Assembly: GCF_051014685.1 (NCBI RefSeq)
Contig: NW_027478396.1
Span: 1,364,001 to 1,428,000 of the forward strand
DNA from: Ptiloglossa arizonensis
Lineage: Eukaryota > Arthropoda > Insecta > Hymenoptera > Colletidae
Length of the DNA: 64,000 nt
Direction of reading: 5' to 3'
The translations under genes were made by a program, and so were the position numbers. The notes beneath the pieces are model-generated. The model saw nothing but the letters and a program-made list of their open reading frames with translations. It had not been told where the DNA came from and did no database searches. Below, in pieces: positions 9,841 to 23,159 of this stretch; position 1 is the first letter of the stretch, and each line of letters opens with the position of its first letter.

Positions 9841-12800
9841 TAGAACGGTATGTGTATTTTTCCGCAAGGCCTTTGTAGTTATTGGCTTCGTGTATCAGAA
9901 TTGCGATAATTTTGATGGTTACTCAAGCATTCCTTAACTTCAAACTACCATATCTCGCGAACGGATTGACGAACTCGAGAAATTCCTGTTGCATCTGACA
10001 GCAGAAACACGCCCGGTTACAACGGTATGTGTATTTTTCCGCAAGGCCTTTGTAGTTATTGGTTTCGAGTATCAGACTTGCGAAAATTTTGATGGTATCC
10101 CAACCATTCCTTAACTACAAACTCCCATATCTCGCGAACGGAATGACGAACTCGAGAAATTCCTGTTGCATCTGAAAGTAGAAACTCGCACGATTACAAC
10201 GGTATGTGAATTTTTGCCCTAGGCCATAGTTGTTATTGGATTCGAGTATCAGACTTGCGAAAATTTTGATGGTTTCTCAAGCATTCCTTAACTTCAAACT
10301 CCCATATCTCGCGAACGGATTGACGAACTCGAGAAATTCCTGTTGCATCTGAAAGCAGAAACTCGCTCGATTACAACGGTATGTGTGTTTTTCCCCTAGT
10401 CCATTGTAGTTATTGTTCTCTTGCATCAGAATTGCGAAAATTTTGATGGTTTCTCAACCATTCCTTAACTTCAAACTCCCATATCTCGCGAACGGAATGA
10501 CGAACTCGAGAAATTCCTGTTGCATCTGAAAGTGGAAACTCGCCCGATTTCAACGGTATGTGCATTCTTGCCCAAGGCCATAGTAGTTATTGGTTTCGAG
10601 TATCAGACTTGCGAAAATTTTGATGGTTTCTCAAGCATTCCATAACTTCTAACTCCCATATCTCGCGAACGGAATGACGAACTCGAGAAATTCCTGTTTC
10701 ATCTGAAAGCAGAAACTCGGCCGATTACAACGGTATGTGTATTTTTCCGCAAGGCCTTTGTAGTTATTGGCTTCGTGTATCAGAATTGCGATAATTTTGA
10801 TGGTTACTCAAGCATTCCTTAACTTCAAGCTCCCATATCTCGCGAACGGATTGACGAACTCGAGAAATTCCGGTTGCATCTGAAAGCAGAAACACGCCCG
10901 ATTACAACGGTATGTGTATTTTTCCCTTAGGCCATTGTAGTTATTGGTTTCGGGTATCAGACTTGCGAAAATTTTGATGGTTTCTCAACCATTCCTTAAC
11001 TTCAAACTACCATATCTCGCGAACGGAATGACGAACTCGAGAAATTCCTGTTGCATCTGAAAGTAGAAACTCGCACGATTACAACGGTATGTGAATTTTT
11101 GCCCTAGGCCATAGTTGTTATTGGTTTCGAGTATCAGACTTGCGAAAATTTTGATGGTATCTCAACCATTCCTTAACTACAAACTCCCATATCTCGCGAA
11201 CGGATTGACGAACTCGAGAAATTCCTGTTGCATCTGACAGCAGAAACACGCCCGATTACAACGGTATGTGTATTTTTCCCTTAGGCCATTGTAGTTATTG
11301 GTTTCGGGTATCAGACTTGCGAAAATTTTGATGGTTTCTCAACCATTCCTTAACTTCAAACTACCATATCTCGCGAACGGATTGACGAAAACGAGAATTT
11401 CCTATTGCATCTGAAAGCAGAAACACGCCCGATTACAACGGTACGTGTATTTTTGACCTAGACCATTCCAATTATTGGTTTCGTGTATCAGACCAGCGAA
11501 AATTTTGAAGGTTTCTCAACCATTCCTTAAATTCAAGCTCCCATATCTCGCGAACGGATTGACGAACTCGAGAAATTCCTGTTGCATCTGAAAGCAGAAA
11601 CTCGCTCGATTACAACGGTATGTGTGTTTTTCCCCTAGTCCATTGTAGTTATTGGTCTCTTGCATCAGAATTGCGAAAATTTTGATGGTTTCTCAACCAT
11701 TCCTTAACTTCAAACTCCCATATCTCGCGAACGGAATGACGAACTCGAGAAATTCCTGTTGCATCTGAAAGTGGAAACTCGCCCGATTACAAAGGTATGT
11801 GCATTTTTCCCCTATGCCTTTGTAGTTATTGGTTTCGAGTATCAGACTTGCGAAAATTTTGATGGTATCTCAACCATTCCTTAACTACAAACTCCCATAT
11901 CTCGCGAACGGAATGACGAACTCGAGAAATTCCTGTTGCATCTGAAAGTAGAAACTCGCACGATTACAACGGTATGTGTATTTTTGCCCTAGGCCATAGT
12001 AGTTATTGGTTTCGAGTATCAGACTTGCGAAAATTTTGATGGTTACTCAACCATTCCTTAACTTCAAACTCCCATATCTCGCGAACGGATTGACGAACGC
12101 GAGAAATTCCTGTTGCATCTGACAGCAGAAACACGCCCGATTGCAACGGTATGTGTATTTTTCCCTTAGGCCATTGTAGTTATTGGTTTCGAGTATCAGA
12201 CTTGCGAAAATTTTGATGGTTTCTCAACCATTCCTTAACTTCAAACTACCATATCTCGCGAACGGATTGACGAACTCGAGAATTTCCTATTGCATCCGAA
12301 AGCAGAAACACGCCCGATTACAACGGTACGTGTATTTTTGACCTAGGCCATTCCAGTTATTGGTTTCGTGTATCAGACCAGCGAAAATTTTGAAGGTTTC
12401 TCAACCATTCCTTAACTTCAAGCTCCCATATCTCGCGAACGGATTGACGAACTCGAGAAATTCCGGTTGCATCTGAAAGCAGAAACTCGCCCGATTTCAA
12501 CGGTATGTGCATTCTTGCCCTAGGCCATAGTAGTTATTGGTTTCGAGTATCAGACTTGCGAAAATTTTGATGGTTTCTCAAGCATTCCATAACTTCTAAC
12601 TCCCATATCTCGCGAACGGAATGACGAACTTGAGAAATTACGGTTGCATCTGAAAGCAGAAACTCGCCCGATTACAACGGTATGTGTGTTTTTCCCCTAG
12701 TCCATTGTAGTTAATGGTCTCTTGCATCAGAATTGCGAAAATTTTGATGGTTTCTCAACCATTCCTTAACTTCAAACTCCCATATCTCGCGAGCGGAATG

Positions 12801-15800
12801 ACGAACTCGAGAAATTCCTGTTGCATCTGAAAGTGGAAACTCGCCCGATTACAAAGGTATGTGCATTTTTCCCCTATGCCTTTGTAGTTATTGGTTTCGA
12901 GTATCAGACTTGCGAAAATTTTGATGTTATCTCAACCATTCCATAACTTCTAACTCCCATATCTCGCGAACGGAATGTCGAACTCGAGAAATTACGGTTG
13001 CATCTGAAAGCAGAAACACGCCCGATTACAACGGTACGTGTATTTTTGACCTAGGCCATTCCAATTATTGGTTTCGTGTATCAGACCAGCGAAAATTTTG
13101 AAGGTTTCTCAACCATTCCTTAACTTCAAGCTCCCATATCTCGCGAACGGATTGACGAACTCGAGAAATTCCTGTTGCATCTGAAAGCAGAAACTCGCTC
13201 GATTACAACGGTATGTGTGTTTTTCCCCTAGTCCATTGTAGTTATTGGTCTCTTGCATCAGAATTGCGAAAATTTTGATGGTTTCTCAACCATTCCTTAA
13301 CTTCAAACTCCCATATCTCGCGAACGGAATGACGAACTCGAGAAATTCCTGTTGCATCTGAAAGTGGAAACTCGCCCGATTATAAAGGTATGTGCATTTT
13401 TCCCCTATGCCTTTGTAGTTATTGGTTTCGAGTATCAGACTTGCGAAAATTTTGATGGTATCTCAACCATTCCTTAACTACAAACTCCCATATCTCGCGA
13501 ACGGAATGACGAACTCGAGAAATTCCTGTTGCATCTGAAAGTAGAAACTCGCACGATTACAACGGTATGTGAATTTTTGCCCTAGGCCATAGTTGTTATT
13601 GGATTCGAGTATCAGACTTGCGAAAATTTTGATGGTTTCTCAAGCATTCCTTAACTTCAAACTCCCATATCTCGCGAACGGATTGACGAACTCGAGAAAT
13701 TCCTGTTGCATCTGAAAGCAGAAACTCGCTCGATTACAACGGTATGTGTGTTTTTCCCCTAGTCCATTGTAGTTATTGGTCTCTTGCATCAGAATTGCGA
13801 AAATTTTGATGGTTTCTCAACCATTCCTTAACGTCAAACTCCCATATCTCGCGTACGGAATGACGAACTCGAGAAATTCCTGTTGCATCTGAAAGTGGAA
13901 ACTCGCCCGATTACAAAGGTATGTGCATTTTTCCCCTATGCCTTTGTAGTTATTGGTTTCGAGTATCAGACTTGCGAAAATTTTGATGGTATCTCAACCA
14001 TTCCTTAACTACAAACTCCCATATCTCGCGAACGGAATGATGAACTCGAGAAATTCCTGTTGCATCTGAAAGTAGAAACTCGCACGATTACAACGGTATG
14101 TGTATTTTTGCACTAGGCCATAGTAGTTATTGGTTTCGAGTATCAGACTTGCGAAAATTTTGATGGTTACTCAACCATTCCTTAACTTCAAACTCCCATA
14201 TCTCGCGAACGGATTGACGAACTCGAGAAATTCCTGTTGCATCTGACAGCAAAAACACGCCCGATTGCAACGGTATGTGTATTTTTCCCTTAGGCCATTG
14301 TAGTTATTGGTTTCGAGTATCAGACTTGCGAAAATTTTGATGGTTCCTCAACCATTCCTTAACTTCAAACTACCATATCTCGCGAACGGATTGACGAACT
14401 CGAGAATTTCCTATTGCATCTGAAAGCAGAAACACGCCCGATTACAACGGTACGTGTATTTTTGACCTAGGCCATTCCAGTTATTGGTTTCGTGTATCAG
14501 ACCAGCGAAAATTTTGAAGGTTTCTCAACCATTCCTTAACTTCAAGCTCCCATATCTCGCGAACGGATTGACGAACTCGAGAAATTCCGGTTGCATCTGA
14601 AAGCAGAAACTCGCCCGATTTCAACGGTATGTGCATTCTTGCCCTAGGCCATAGTAATTATTGGTTTCGAGTATCAGACTTGCGAAAATTTTGATGGTTT
14701 CTCAAGCATTCCATAATTTCTAACTCCCATATCTCGCGAACGGAATGACGAACTCGAGAAATTCCTGTTGCATCTGAAAGCAGAAACTCGCCCGATTACA
14801 ACTGTATGTGTATTTCCCCCCTAGGCCATTGTAGTTATTGGTTTCGAGTATCAGATTTGCGAAAATTTTGAAGGTTTCTCAACCATTCCTTAACTTCAAG
14901 CTCCCATATCTCGCGAACGGATTGACGAACTCGAGAAATTCCTGTTGCATCTGAAAGCAGAAACTCGCTCGATTACAACGGTATGTGTGTTTTTCCCCTA
15001 GTCCATTGTAGTTATTGGTCTCTTGCATCAGAATTGCGAAAATTTTGATGGTTTCTCAACCATTCCTTAACTTCAAACTCCCATATCTCGCGAACGGAAT
15101 GACGAACTCGAGAAATTCCTGTTGCATCTGAAAGTGGAAACTCGCCCGATTACAAAGGTATGTGCATTTTTCCCCTATGCCTTTGTAGTTATTGGTTTCG
15201 AGTATCAGACTTGCGAAAATTTTGATGGTATCTCAACCATTCCTTAACTACAAACTCCCATATCTCGCGAACGGAATGACGAACTCGAGAAATTCCTGTT
15301 GCATCTGAAAGTAGAAACTCGCACGATTACAACGGTATGTGTATTTTTGCCCTAGGCCATAGTTGTTATTGGATTCGAGTATCAGACTTTCGAAAATTTT
15401 GATGGTTTCTCAAGCATTCCTTAACTTCAAACTCCCATATCTCGCGAACGGATTGACGAACGCGAGAAACTCCTGTTGCATCTGAAAGCAGAAACTCGCC
15501 CGATTACAACGGTATGTGTATTTTCCCCCTAGGCCATTGTAGTTATTGGATTCGAGTATCAGATTTGCGAAAATTTTGATGGATTCTCAAGCATTCCGTA
15601 ACTTCAAATTCCCATATCTCGCGAACGGATTGACGAACTCGAGAATTTCCTATTGCATCTGAAAGCAGAAACTCGCCCGATTAGAACGGTAGGTGTATTT
15701 TTCCCCAAGGCCGTTGTAGTTATTGGCTTCGAGTAAAAGACTTGCGATAATTTTGATGGTTCCTCAACCATTCCTTAACTTCAAACTACCATATCTCGTG

Positions 15801-16510
15801 AACGGATTGACGAAATCGAGAATTTCCTATTGCATCTGAAAGCAGAAACACGCCCGATTACAACGGTACGTGTATTTTTGACCTAGGCCATTCCAGTTAT
15901 TGGTTTCGTGTATCAGACCAGCGAAAATTTTGAAGGTTTCTCAACCATTCCTTAACTTCAAGCTCCCATACCTCGCGAACGGATTGATGAACTCGAGAAA
16001 TTCCTGTTGCATCTGAAAGCAGAAACTCGCCCGTTTACAACTGTATGTGTATTTTCCCCCTAGGCCATTGTAGTTATTGGTTTCGAGTATCAGACTTGCG
16101 AAAATTTTGATGGCGTCTCAAGCATTCCTTAACTTCAAACTCCCATATCTCGGGAACGGATTGACGAACTCGAGAATTTCCTATTGCATCTGAAAGCAGA
16201 AACTCGCCCGATTACAACGGTACGTGTATTTTTCCCCAAGGCCTTTGTAGTTATTGGCATCGTGTATCAGAATTGCGATAATTTTGATGGTTACTCAAGC
16301 ATTCCTTAACTTCAAACTACCATATCTCGCGAACGGATTGACGAACTCGAGAAATTCCTGTTGCATCTGACAGCAGAAACACGCCCGATTACAACGGTAT
16401 GTGTATTTTTCCCTTAGGCCATTGTAGTTATTGGTTTCGGGTATCAGACTTGCGAAAATTTTGATGGTTTCTCAACCATTCCTTAACTTCAAACTACCAT
16501 ATCTCGCGAA
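9841..16510 (+). repeat. Left-family mosaic with a recurring multi-monomer cassette
   Basis: Satellite monomers with no single HOR period. One cassette recurs: a monomer with CTCGCTCGATT and CTAGTCCATTGTAG, then one with AAAGTGGAAACTCG and CTATGCCTTTG, then one with GGTATCTCAACC, CTACAAACTCCC and CTCGCACGATT. TCGCTCGATT lies at 10363, 11602, 13195, 13726 and 14965. The intervals are 1239, 1593, 531 and 1239 bp, which are exactly 7, 9, 3 and 7 monomers. Between cassettes are GACCAGCG/GATTTCAACGG monomers shared with 3.5-9 kb. At 10088 the usual CTCAACC is CCCAACC. No non-satellite sequence was seen. Confidence 0.8.
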
Positions 16511-17140
16511 CGGATTGACGAACTCGAGAATTTCCTATTGCATCTGAAAGCAGAAACACGCCCGATTACAACGGTACGTGTATTTTTGACCTAGGCCATT
16601 CCAGTTATTGGTTTCGTGTATGAGACCAGCGAAAATTTTGTAGGTTTCTCAACCATTCCTTAACTTCAAGCTCCCATATCCCGCGAACGGAATGACGAAC
16701 TCGAGAAATTCCTGTTGCATCTGAAAGCAGAAACTCGACGGATTACAACGGTACGTGTATTTTCCCCCTAGGCCATTGTAGTTATTGGTTTCGAGTATCA
16801 GACTTGCGAAAATTTTGATGGTTTCTCAAGCATTCCTTAACTTCAAACTCCCATATCTCGGGAGCGGATTGACGAACTCGAGAATTTCCTATTGCATCTG
16901 AAAGCAGAAACACGCCCGATTACAACGGTACGTGTATTTTTGACCTAGGCCATTCCAGTTATTGGTTTCGTGTATGAGACCAGCGAAAATTTTGTAGGTT
17001 TCTCAACCATTCCTTAACTTCAAGCTCCCATATCCCGCGAACGGAATGACGAACTCGAGAAATTCCTGTTGCATCTGAAAGCAGAAACTCGACGGATTAC
17101 AACGGTACGTGTATTTTCCCCCTAGGCCATTGTAGTTATT
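16511..17140 (+). repeat. Dimer duplication (354-bp lag)
   Basis: Bases 16511-16786 match 16865-17140 at a lag of exactly two monomers, and I saw no difference. Private markers in both are GTGTATGAGACCAGCG, TTTTGTAGGTTTCTC, ATATCCCGCGAACGG and AAACTCGACGGATTAC. These combinations occur nowhere else that I could see in the window, so this is a very local and recent duplication. Confidence 0.88.
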
Positions 17141-17489
17141 GGCATCGAGTATCAGAATTGCGGTAATTTTGATGGTTACTCAAGCATTCCTTAACTTCAA
17201 ACTCCCATATCTCGCGAACGGATTGACGAACTCGAGAAATTCCTGTTGCATCTGACAGCAGAAACACGCCCGTTTACAACGGTACGTGTATTTTTGACCT
17301 AGGCCATTCCAGTTATTGGTTTCGTGTACCAGACCAGCGAAAATTTTGAAGCTTTCTCAACCATTCCTTAACTTCAAGCTCCCATATCTCGCGAACGGAT
17401 TGACGAACTCGAGAAATTCCTGTTGCATCTGAAAGCAAAAACTCGCTCGATTACAACGGTATGTGTATTTTCCCCCTAGGCCATTGTAG

Positions 17490-18300
17490 TTATTGGTTTC
17501 GAGTATCAGACTTGCGAAAATTTTGATGGTTTCTCAAACATTCCTTAACTTCAAACTCCCATATCTCGCGAACGGAATGACGCACTCGAGAAATTCCTGT
17601 TGCATCTGAAAGTGGAAACTCTCCCGATTACAACGGTATATGTATTTTCCCCCTAGGCCATTGTAGTTATTGGTTTCGAGTATCAGACTTGCGAAAATTT
17701 TGATGTTTTCTCAAGCATTCCTTAACTTCAAACACCCATATCTCGCGAACGGATTGACGAACTCGAGAAATTCCTGTTGCATCTGAAAGCAGAAACTCGC
17801 CCAATTACAACGCTATGTGTATTTTCCCCTAGGCCATTGTAGTTATTGGTTTCTAGCGTCAGAATGCGAAAATTTTGATGGTTTCTCAACCATTCCTTAA
17901 CTTCAGACTCCCATATCTCGCGAACAGAATGACGAACTCGAGAAATTCCTGTTGCATCTGAAAGTGGAAACTCGCCGGATTACAAAGGTATGTGAATTTT
18001 CCCCTAGGCCTTTGTAGCTATTGGTTTCGAGTATCAGGCTTGCGAAAATTTTGATGGTTTCTCAACCATTTCTTAACTTCAAACTCCCATATCTCGCGAA
18101 CGGAATGACGCACTCGAGAAATTCCTGTTGCATCTGAAAGTGGAAACTCTCCCGATTACAACGGTATATGTATTTTCCCCCTAGGCCATTGTAGTTATTG
18201 GTTTCGAGTATCAGACTTGCGAAAATTTTGTTGTTTTCTCAAGCATTCCTTAACTTCAAACTCCCATATCTCGCGAACGGATTGACGAACTCGAGAAATT
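17490..18300 (+). repeat. 528-bp trimer HOR of shortened monomers, block 1
   Basis: GACGCACTCGAG recurs at lag 528 (CGCACTCGAG at 17581 and 18109), which is 3 x 176 rather than 3 x 177. The monomers are short because ATTTTCCCCTAGG has lost one T, and one copy also has AGAATGCGAAAA with a lost T (17862 region). Other markers are ACGGTATATGTATTTTCC, GATGTTTTCTC/GTTGTTTTCTC, TCAGACTCCC and CATTTCTTAAC. About 1.5 trimer copies are present; the block recurs with more copies at 23.16-24.69 kb. Confidence 0.82.
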
Positions 18301-18329
18301 CCTGTTGCATCTGAAAGCAGAAACTCGCC

Positions 18330-19360
18330 CGATTACAACGGTACGTGTATTTTTGCCCTAGGCCATAGTAGTTATTGATTTCGAGTATCAGACTTGCGAA
18401 AATTCTGATGGTTTCTCAACCATTCCTTACCTTCGAACTCCCATATCTCGCGAACGGGATGACGAACTCGAAAAATTCCTGTTGCATCTGAAAGCAGAAA
18501 CTCGCCCGATTACAACGGTATGTGTATTTTCCCCTAGGCCATTGTAGTTATTGGTTTCTAGCATCAGAATTGCGAAAATTTTGATGGTTTCTCAACCATT
18601 CCTTAACTTCAAACTCCCATATCTCACGAACGGAATGACGAGCTCGAGAAATTCCTGTTGCATCTGCTAGTAGAAACTCGCACGATTACAGTGGTGTGTG
18701 TACTTTTCCCCTAGGCCATTCCAGATATTGGTTTCGAGTATCAGACTTGCGAAACTTTTGATGGTTTCTCAACCATTCCTTAACTTCAAACTTCCTTATC
18801 TCGCGAACGGATTGACGAACTCGAGAATTTCCTATTGCATCTGAAAGCAGAAACTCGCCCGATTACAACGGTATGTGTATTTTTGCACTAGGCCATAGTT
18901 GTTATTGGATTCGAGTATCAGACTTGCGAAAATTTTGATGGTTTCTCAGGCATTCCTTAACTTCAAACTCCCATATCTCGCGAACGGATTGACGAACTCG
19001 AGAAACTCCTGTTGCATCTGAAAGCAGAAACTCGCCCGATTACAACGGTATGTGTATTTTCCCCTAGGCCATTGTAGTTATTGGTTTCTAGCATCAGAAT
19101 TGCGAAGATTTTGATGCTTTCTCAACCATTCCTTAACTTCAAACTACCATATCTCGCGAACGAATTGACGAACTCGAGAATTTCCTATTGCATCTGAAAG
19201 CAGAAACACGCCCGATTACAAAGGTACGTGTATTTTTGACCTAGGCCATTCCAGTTATTGGTTTCGTGTATCAGACCAGCGAAAATTTTGAAGGTTTCTC
19301 ATCCATTCCTTAACTTCAAACTCCCATATCTCGCGAACTGATTGACGAGCTCGAGAAATT
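18330..19360 (+). repeat. Five-copy module, copy 1
   Basis: Sequence of about six monomers with a fixed order of private markers: GTTATTGATTTCGAG with AAAATTCTGATGG (18371); CCTTACCTTCG with GAACGGGATGACG; CATATCTCACGAACGG with CATCTGCTAGTAG (CTGCTAG at 18664) and ACAGTGGTGTGTG; CCAGATATTGG; TTTGCACTAGGCC; CTCAGGCATTCC; GAACGAATTGACG; CTCATCCATTCC; and GCGAACTGATTGACG. The same order is found at 21.69, 24.69, 28.34 and 37.07 kb. CTGCTAG positions are 18664, 22201, 25202, 28562 and 37586, which are roughly 20, 17, 19 and 51 monomers apart. This copy starts at the GATTTCGAG monomer and lacks the upstream AGAATGG monomer. Confidence 0.85.
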
Positions 19361-19439
19361 CCTGTTGCATCTGAAAGTAGAAACTTGCACGATTACAACG
19401 GTATGTGTATTTTTGCCCTAGGCCATAGTAGTTATTGGT

Positions 19440-21500
19440 TTCGAGTATCAGACTTGCGAAAATTTTGATGGTTACTCAACCATTCCTTAACTTCAAACTC
19501 CCATATCTCGCGAACGGATTGACGAACTCGAGAAATTCCTGTTGCATCTGACAGCAGAAACACGCCCGATTGCAACGGTATGTGTATTTTTCCCTTAGGC
19601 CATTGTAGTTATTGGTTTCGAGTATCAGACTTGCGAAAATTTTGATGGTTTCTCAACCATTCCTTAACTTCAAACTACCATATCTCGCGAACGGATTGAC
19701 GAACTCGAGAATTTCCTATTGCATCTGAAAGCAGAAACACGCCCGATTACAACTGTACGTGTATTTTTGACCTAGGCCATTCCAGTTATTGGTTTCGTGT
19801 ATCAGACCAGCGAAAATTTTGAAGGTTTCTCAACCATTCCTTAACTTCAAGCTCCCATATCTCGCGAACGGATTGACGAACTCGAGAAATTCCGGTTGCA
19901 TCTGAAAGCAGAAACTCGCCCGATTTCAACGGTATGTGCATTCTTGCCCTAGGCCATAGTAATTATTGGTTTCGAGTATCAGACTTGCGAAAATTTTGAT
20001 GGTTTCTCAAGCATTCCATAACTTCTAACTCCCATATCTCGCGAACGGAATGACGAACTCGAGAAATTCCTGTTGCATCTGAAAGCAGAAACTCGCCCGA
20101 TTACAACTGTATGTGTATTTTCCCCCTAGGCCATTGTAGTTATTGGTTTCGAGTATCAGATTTGCGAAAATTTTGAAGGTTTCTCAACCATTCCTTAACT
20201 TCAAGCTCCCATATCTCGCGAACGGATTGACGAACTCGAGAAATTCCTGTTGCATCTGAAAGCAGAAACTCGCTCGATTACAACGGTATGTGTGTTTTTC
20301 CCCTAGTCCATTGTAGTTATTGGTCTCTTGCATCAGAATTGCGAAAGTTTTGATGGTTTCTCAACCATTCCTTAACTACAAACTCCCATATCTCGCGAAC
20401 GGAATGACGAACTCGAGAAATTCCTGTTGCATCTGAAAGTAGAAACTCGCACGATTACAACGGTATGTGTATTTTTGCCCTAGGCCATAGTTGTTATTGG
20501 ATTCGAGTATCAGACTTTCGAAAATTTTGATGGTTTCTCAAGCATTCCTTAACTTCAAACTCCCATATCTCGCGAACGGATTGACGAACGCGAGAAACTC
20601 CTGTTGCATCTGAAAGCAGAAACTCGCCCGATTACAACGGTATGTGTATTTTCCCCCTAGGCCATTGTAGTTATTGGATTCGAGTATCAGATTTGCGAAA
20701 ATTTTGATGGTTTCTCAAGCATTCCGTAACTTCAAATTCCCATATCTCGCGAACGGAAAGACGAACTCGAGAATTTCTTATTGCATCTGAAAGCAGAAAC
20801 TCGCCCGATTTCAACGGTATGTGCATTCTTGCCCTAGGCCATAGTAGTTATTGGTTTCTAGCATCAGAATTGCGAAAATTTTGATGGCTTCTCAACCATT
20901 ACCTAACTTCGAACTCCCATATCTCGCGAACGGATTGACGAACTCGAGAATTTCCTATTGCATCTGAAAGCAGAAACTCGCCCGATTTCAACGGTATGTG
21001 CATTCTTGCCCTAGGCCATAGTAGTTATTGGTTTCGAGTATCAGACTTGCGAAAATTTTGAAGGTTTCTCAACCATTCCTTAACTTCAAGATGCCATATC
21101 TCGCGAACGGATTGACGAACTCGAGAAATTCCTGTTGCATCTGAAAGCAGAAACTCGCCCGATTACAACGGTATGTGTATTTTCCCCTAGGCCATTGTAG
21201 TTATTGGTTTCTAGCGTCAGAATTGCGAAAATTTTGATGGTTTCTCAACCATTCCTTAACTTCAGACTCCCATATCTCGCGAACGGAATGACGAACTCGA
21301 GAAATTCCTGTTGCATCTGAAAGTGGAAACTCGCCCGATTACAAAGGTATGTGCATTTTTCCCCTAGGCCTTTGTAGTTATTGGTTTCGAGTATCAGACT
21401 TGCGAAAACTATGATGGTTTCTCAAGCATTCCTTAACTTCAAACTCCCATATTTCGCGAACGGATTGACGAACTCGAGAAATTCATGTTGCATCTGAAAG
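19440..21500 (+). repeat. Long shared block, copy 1
   Basis: About twelve monomers repeated at 26150-28300 (lag 6715-6716, then 6892 after one monomer is gained there). Its later part is repeated again at 35200-36800. Markers: GGTTACTCAACC, GATTGCAACGG, CATAGTAATTATTGG, TTCTAACTCCC, ACTGTATGTG (20106), TCGCTCGATT (20270), GACTTTCGAAAA, CTTCTCAACCATTACC (near 20890), CAAGATGCC, and GAAAACTATGATGG (21405). This copy lacks the CTATGCCTTTG monomer found in the other two. Confidence 0.82.
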
Positions 21501-21689
21501 CAGAAACTCGCCCGATTACAAAGATATGTGTGTTTTTCCCCTAGGCCTTTGTAGTTATTGGTTTCGAGTGTCAGACCTGCGGAAATTTTGAGGATTTGTC
21601 AACCACTCCTTAATTTCAGACTCCCATATCTCGCGAACGGATTGACGAACTCGAGAAATTCCTGTTGCATCTGAAAGTAGAGACTCGCC

Positions 21690-22850
21690 CGATTAGAATG
21701 GTGTGTGTACTTTTCCCCTAGGCCATCCCAGTTATTCGTTTCTAGCATCAGAATCGCGAAAATTTCGATGGTTTCTCAACCATTCCTTAACTTCAAACTC
21801 CCATATCTCGCGAACCGATTGACGAACTCGAGAACTTCCTATTGCATCTGAAAGCAGAAACTCGCCCGAATACAACGGTACGTGTATTTTTGCCCTAGGC
21901 CATAGTAGTTATTGATTTCGAGTATCAGACTTGCGAAAATTCTGATGGTTTCTCAACCATTCCTTACCTTCGAAATCCCATATCTCGCGAACGGGATGAC
22001 GAACTCGAGAAATTCCTGTTGCATCTGAAAGCAGAAACTCGCCCGATTACAACGGTATGTGTATTTTCCCCTAGGCCATTGTAGTTATTGGTTTCTAGCA
22101 TCAGAATTGCGAAAATTTTGATGGTTTCTCAACCATTCCTTAACTTCAGACTCCCATATCTCACGAACGGAATGACGAGCTCGAGAAATTCCTGTTGCAT
22201 CTGCTAGTAGAAACTCGCACGATTACAGTGGTGTGTGTACTTTTCCCTTAGGCCATTCCAGATATTGGTTTCGAGTATCAGACTTGCGAAACTTTTGATA
22301 GTTTCTCAACCATTCCTTAACTTCAAACTTCCATATCTCGCGAACGGATTGACAAACTCGAGAATTTCCTATTGCATCTGAAAGCAGAAACTCGCCTGAT
22401 TACAACGGTATGTGTATTTTTGCACTAGGCCATAGTTGTTATTGGATTCGAGTATCAGACTTGCGAAAATTTTGATGGTTTCTCAGGCATTCCTTAACTT
22501 CAAACTCCCATATCTCGCGAACGGATTGACGAACTCGAGAAACTCCTGTTGCATCTGAAAGCAGAAACTCGCCCGATTACAACGGTATGTGTATTTTCCC
22601 CTAGGCCATTGTAGTTATTGGTTTCTAGCATCAGAATTGCGAAGATTTTGATGCTTTCTCAACCATTCCTTAACTTCAAACTACCATATCTCGCGAACGA
22701 ATTGACGAACTCGAGAATTTCCTATTGCATCTGAAAGCAGAAACACGCCCGATTACAAAGGTACGTGTATTTTTGACCTAGGCCATTCCAGTTATTGGTT
22801 TCGTGTATCAGACCAGCGAAAATTTTGAAGGTTTCTCATCCATTCCTTAA
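21690..22850 (+). repeat. Five-copy module, copy 2
   Basis: Same marker order as 18330-19360, with the upstream monomers included: GTAGAGACTCGCCCGATTAG, AATGGTGTGTGTAC, GGCCATCCCAG, TTATTCGTTTC and ATCGCGAAAATTTCG. Variants here: CGAATACAACGG, GAAATCCCATATC, CTTTTCCCTTAGG, GACAAACTCGAG and CTCGCCTGATTAC. It follows GAGTGTCAGACCTGCGG (21570 region), a marker otherwise seen only at 36.95 kb as GAGTGTTAGACCTGCGG. Confidence 0.85.
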
Positions 22851-23159
22851 CTTCAAACTCCCATATCTCGCGAACGGATTGACGAACTCGAGAAACTCCT
22901 GTTGCATCTGAAAGCAGAAACTCGCCCGATTTCAACGGTATGTGCATTTTTGCCTTAGGCCATAGTAGTTATTGGTCTCTAGCATCAGAATTGCGAAAAC
23001 TTTGATGGTATCTCAACCATTCCTTAAATTCGAACTCCCATATCTAGCGAACGGGATGACGAACTCGAGAAATTCCTGCTTCATCTGAAACTGGAAACTC
23101 GCCCGATTACAAAGGTATGTGAATTTTTCCCCTAGGCCTTTGTAGTTATTGGTTTCGTG
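22851..23159 (+). repeat. Connector monomers between modules
   Basis: About 1.7 satellite monomers with GATTTCAACGG, TTTTGCCTTAGG, TTGGTCTCTAGCATCAG, CATATCTAGCGAACGG and CTGCTTCATCTGAAACTGG. The last two are private spellings. Nothing other than satellite sequence is present. Confidence 0.75.

Noticed and set aside
9926..10276. Open frame of about 117 codons on the minus strand, spanning two monomers
   Set aside because: It exists only because the TCA at monomer position 12 (a stop on the minus strand) is CCA at about 10088. 177 is divisible by three, so frames persist from monomer to monomer, but the majority monomer has stops in all six frames. It has no homologous open frame in neighbouring copies and is a by-product of the repeat.
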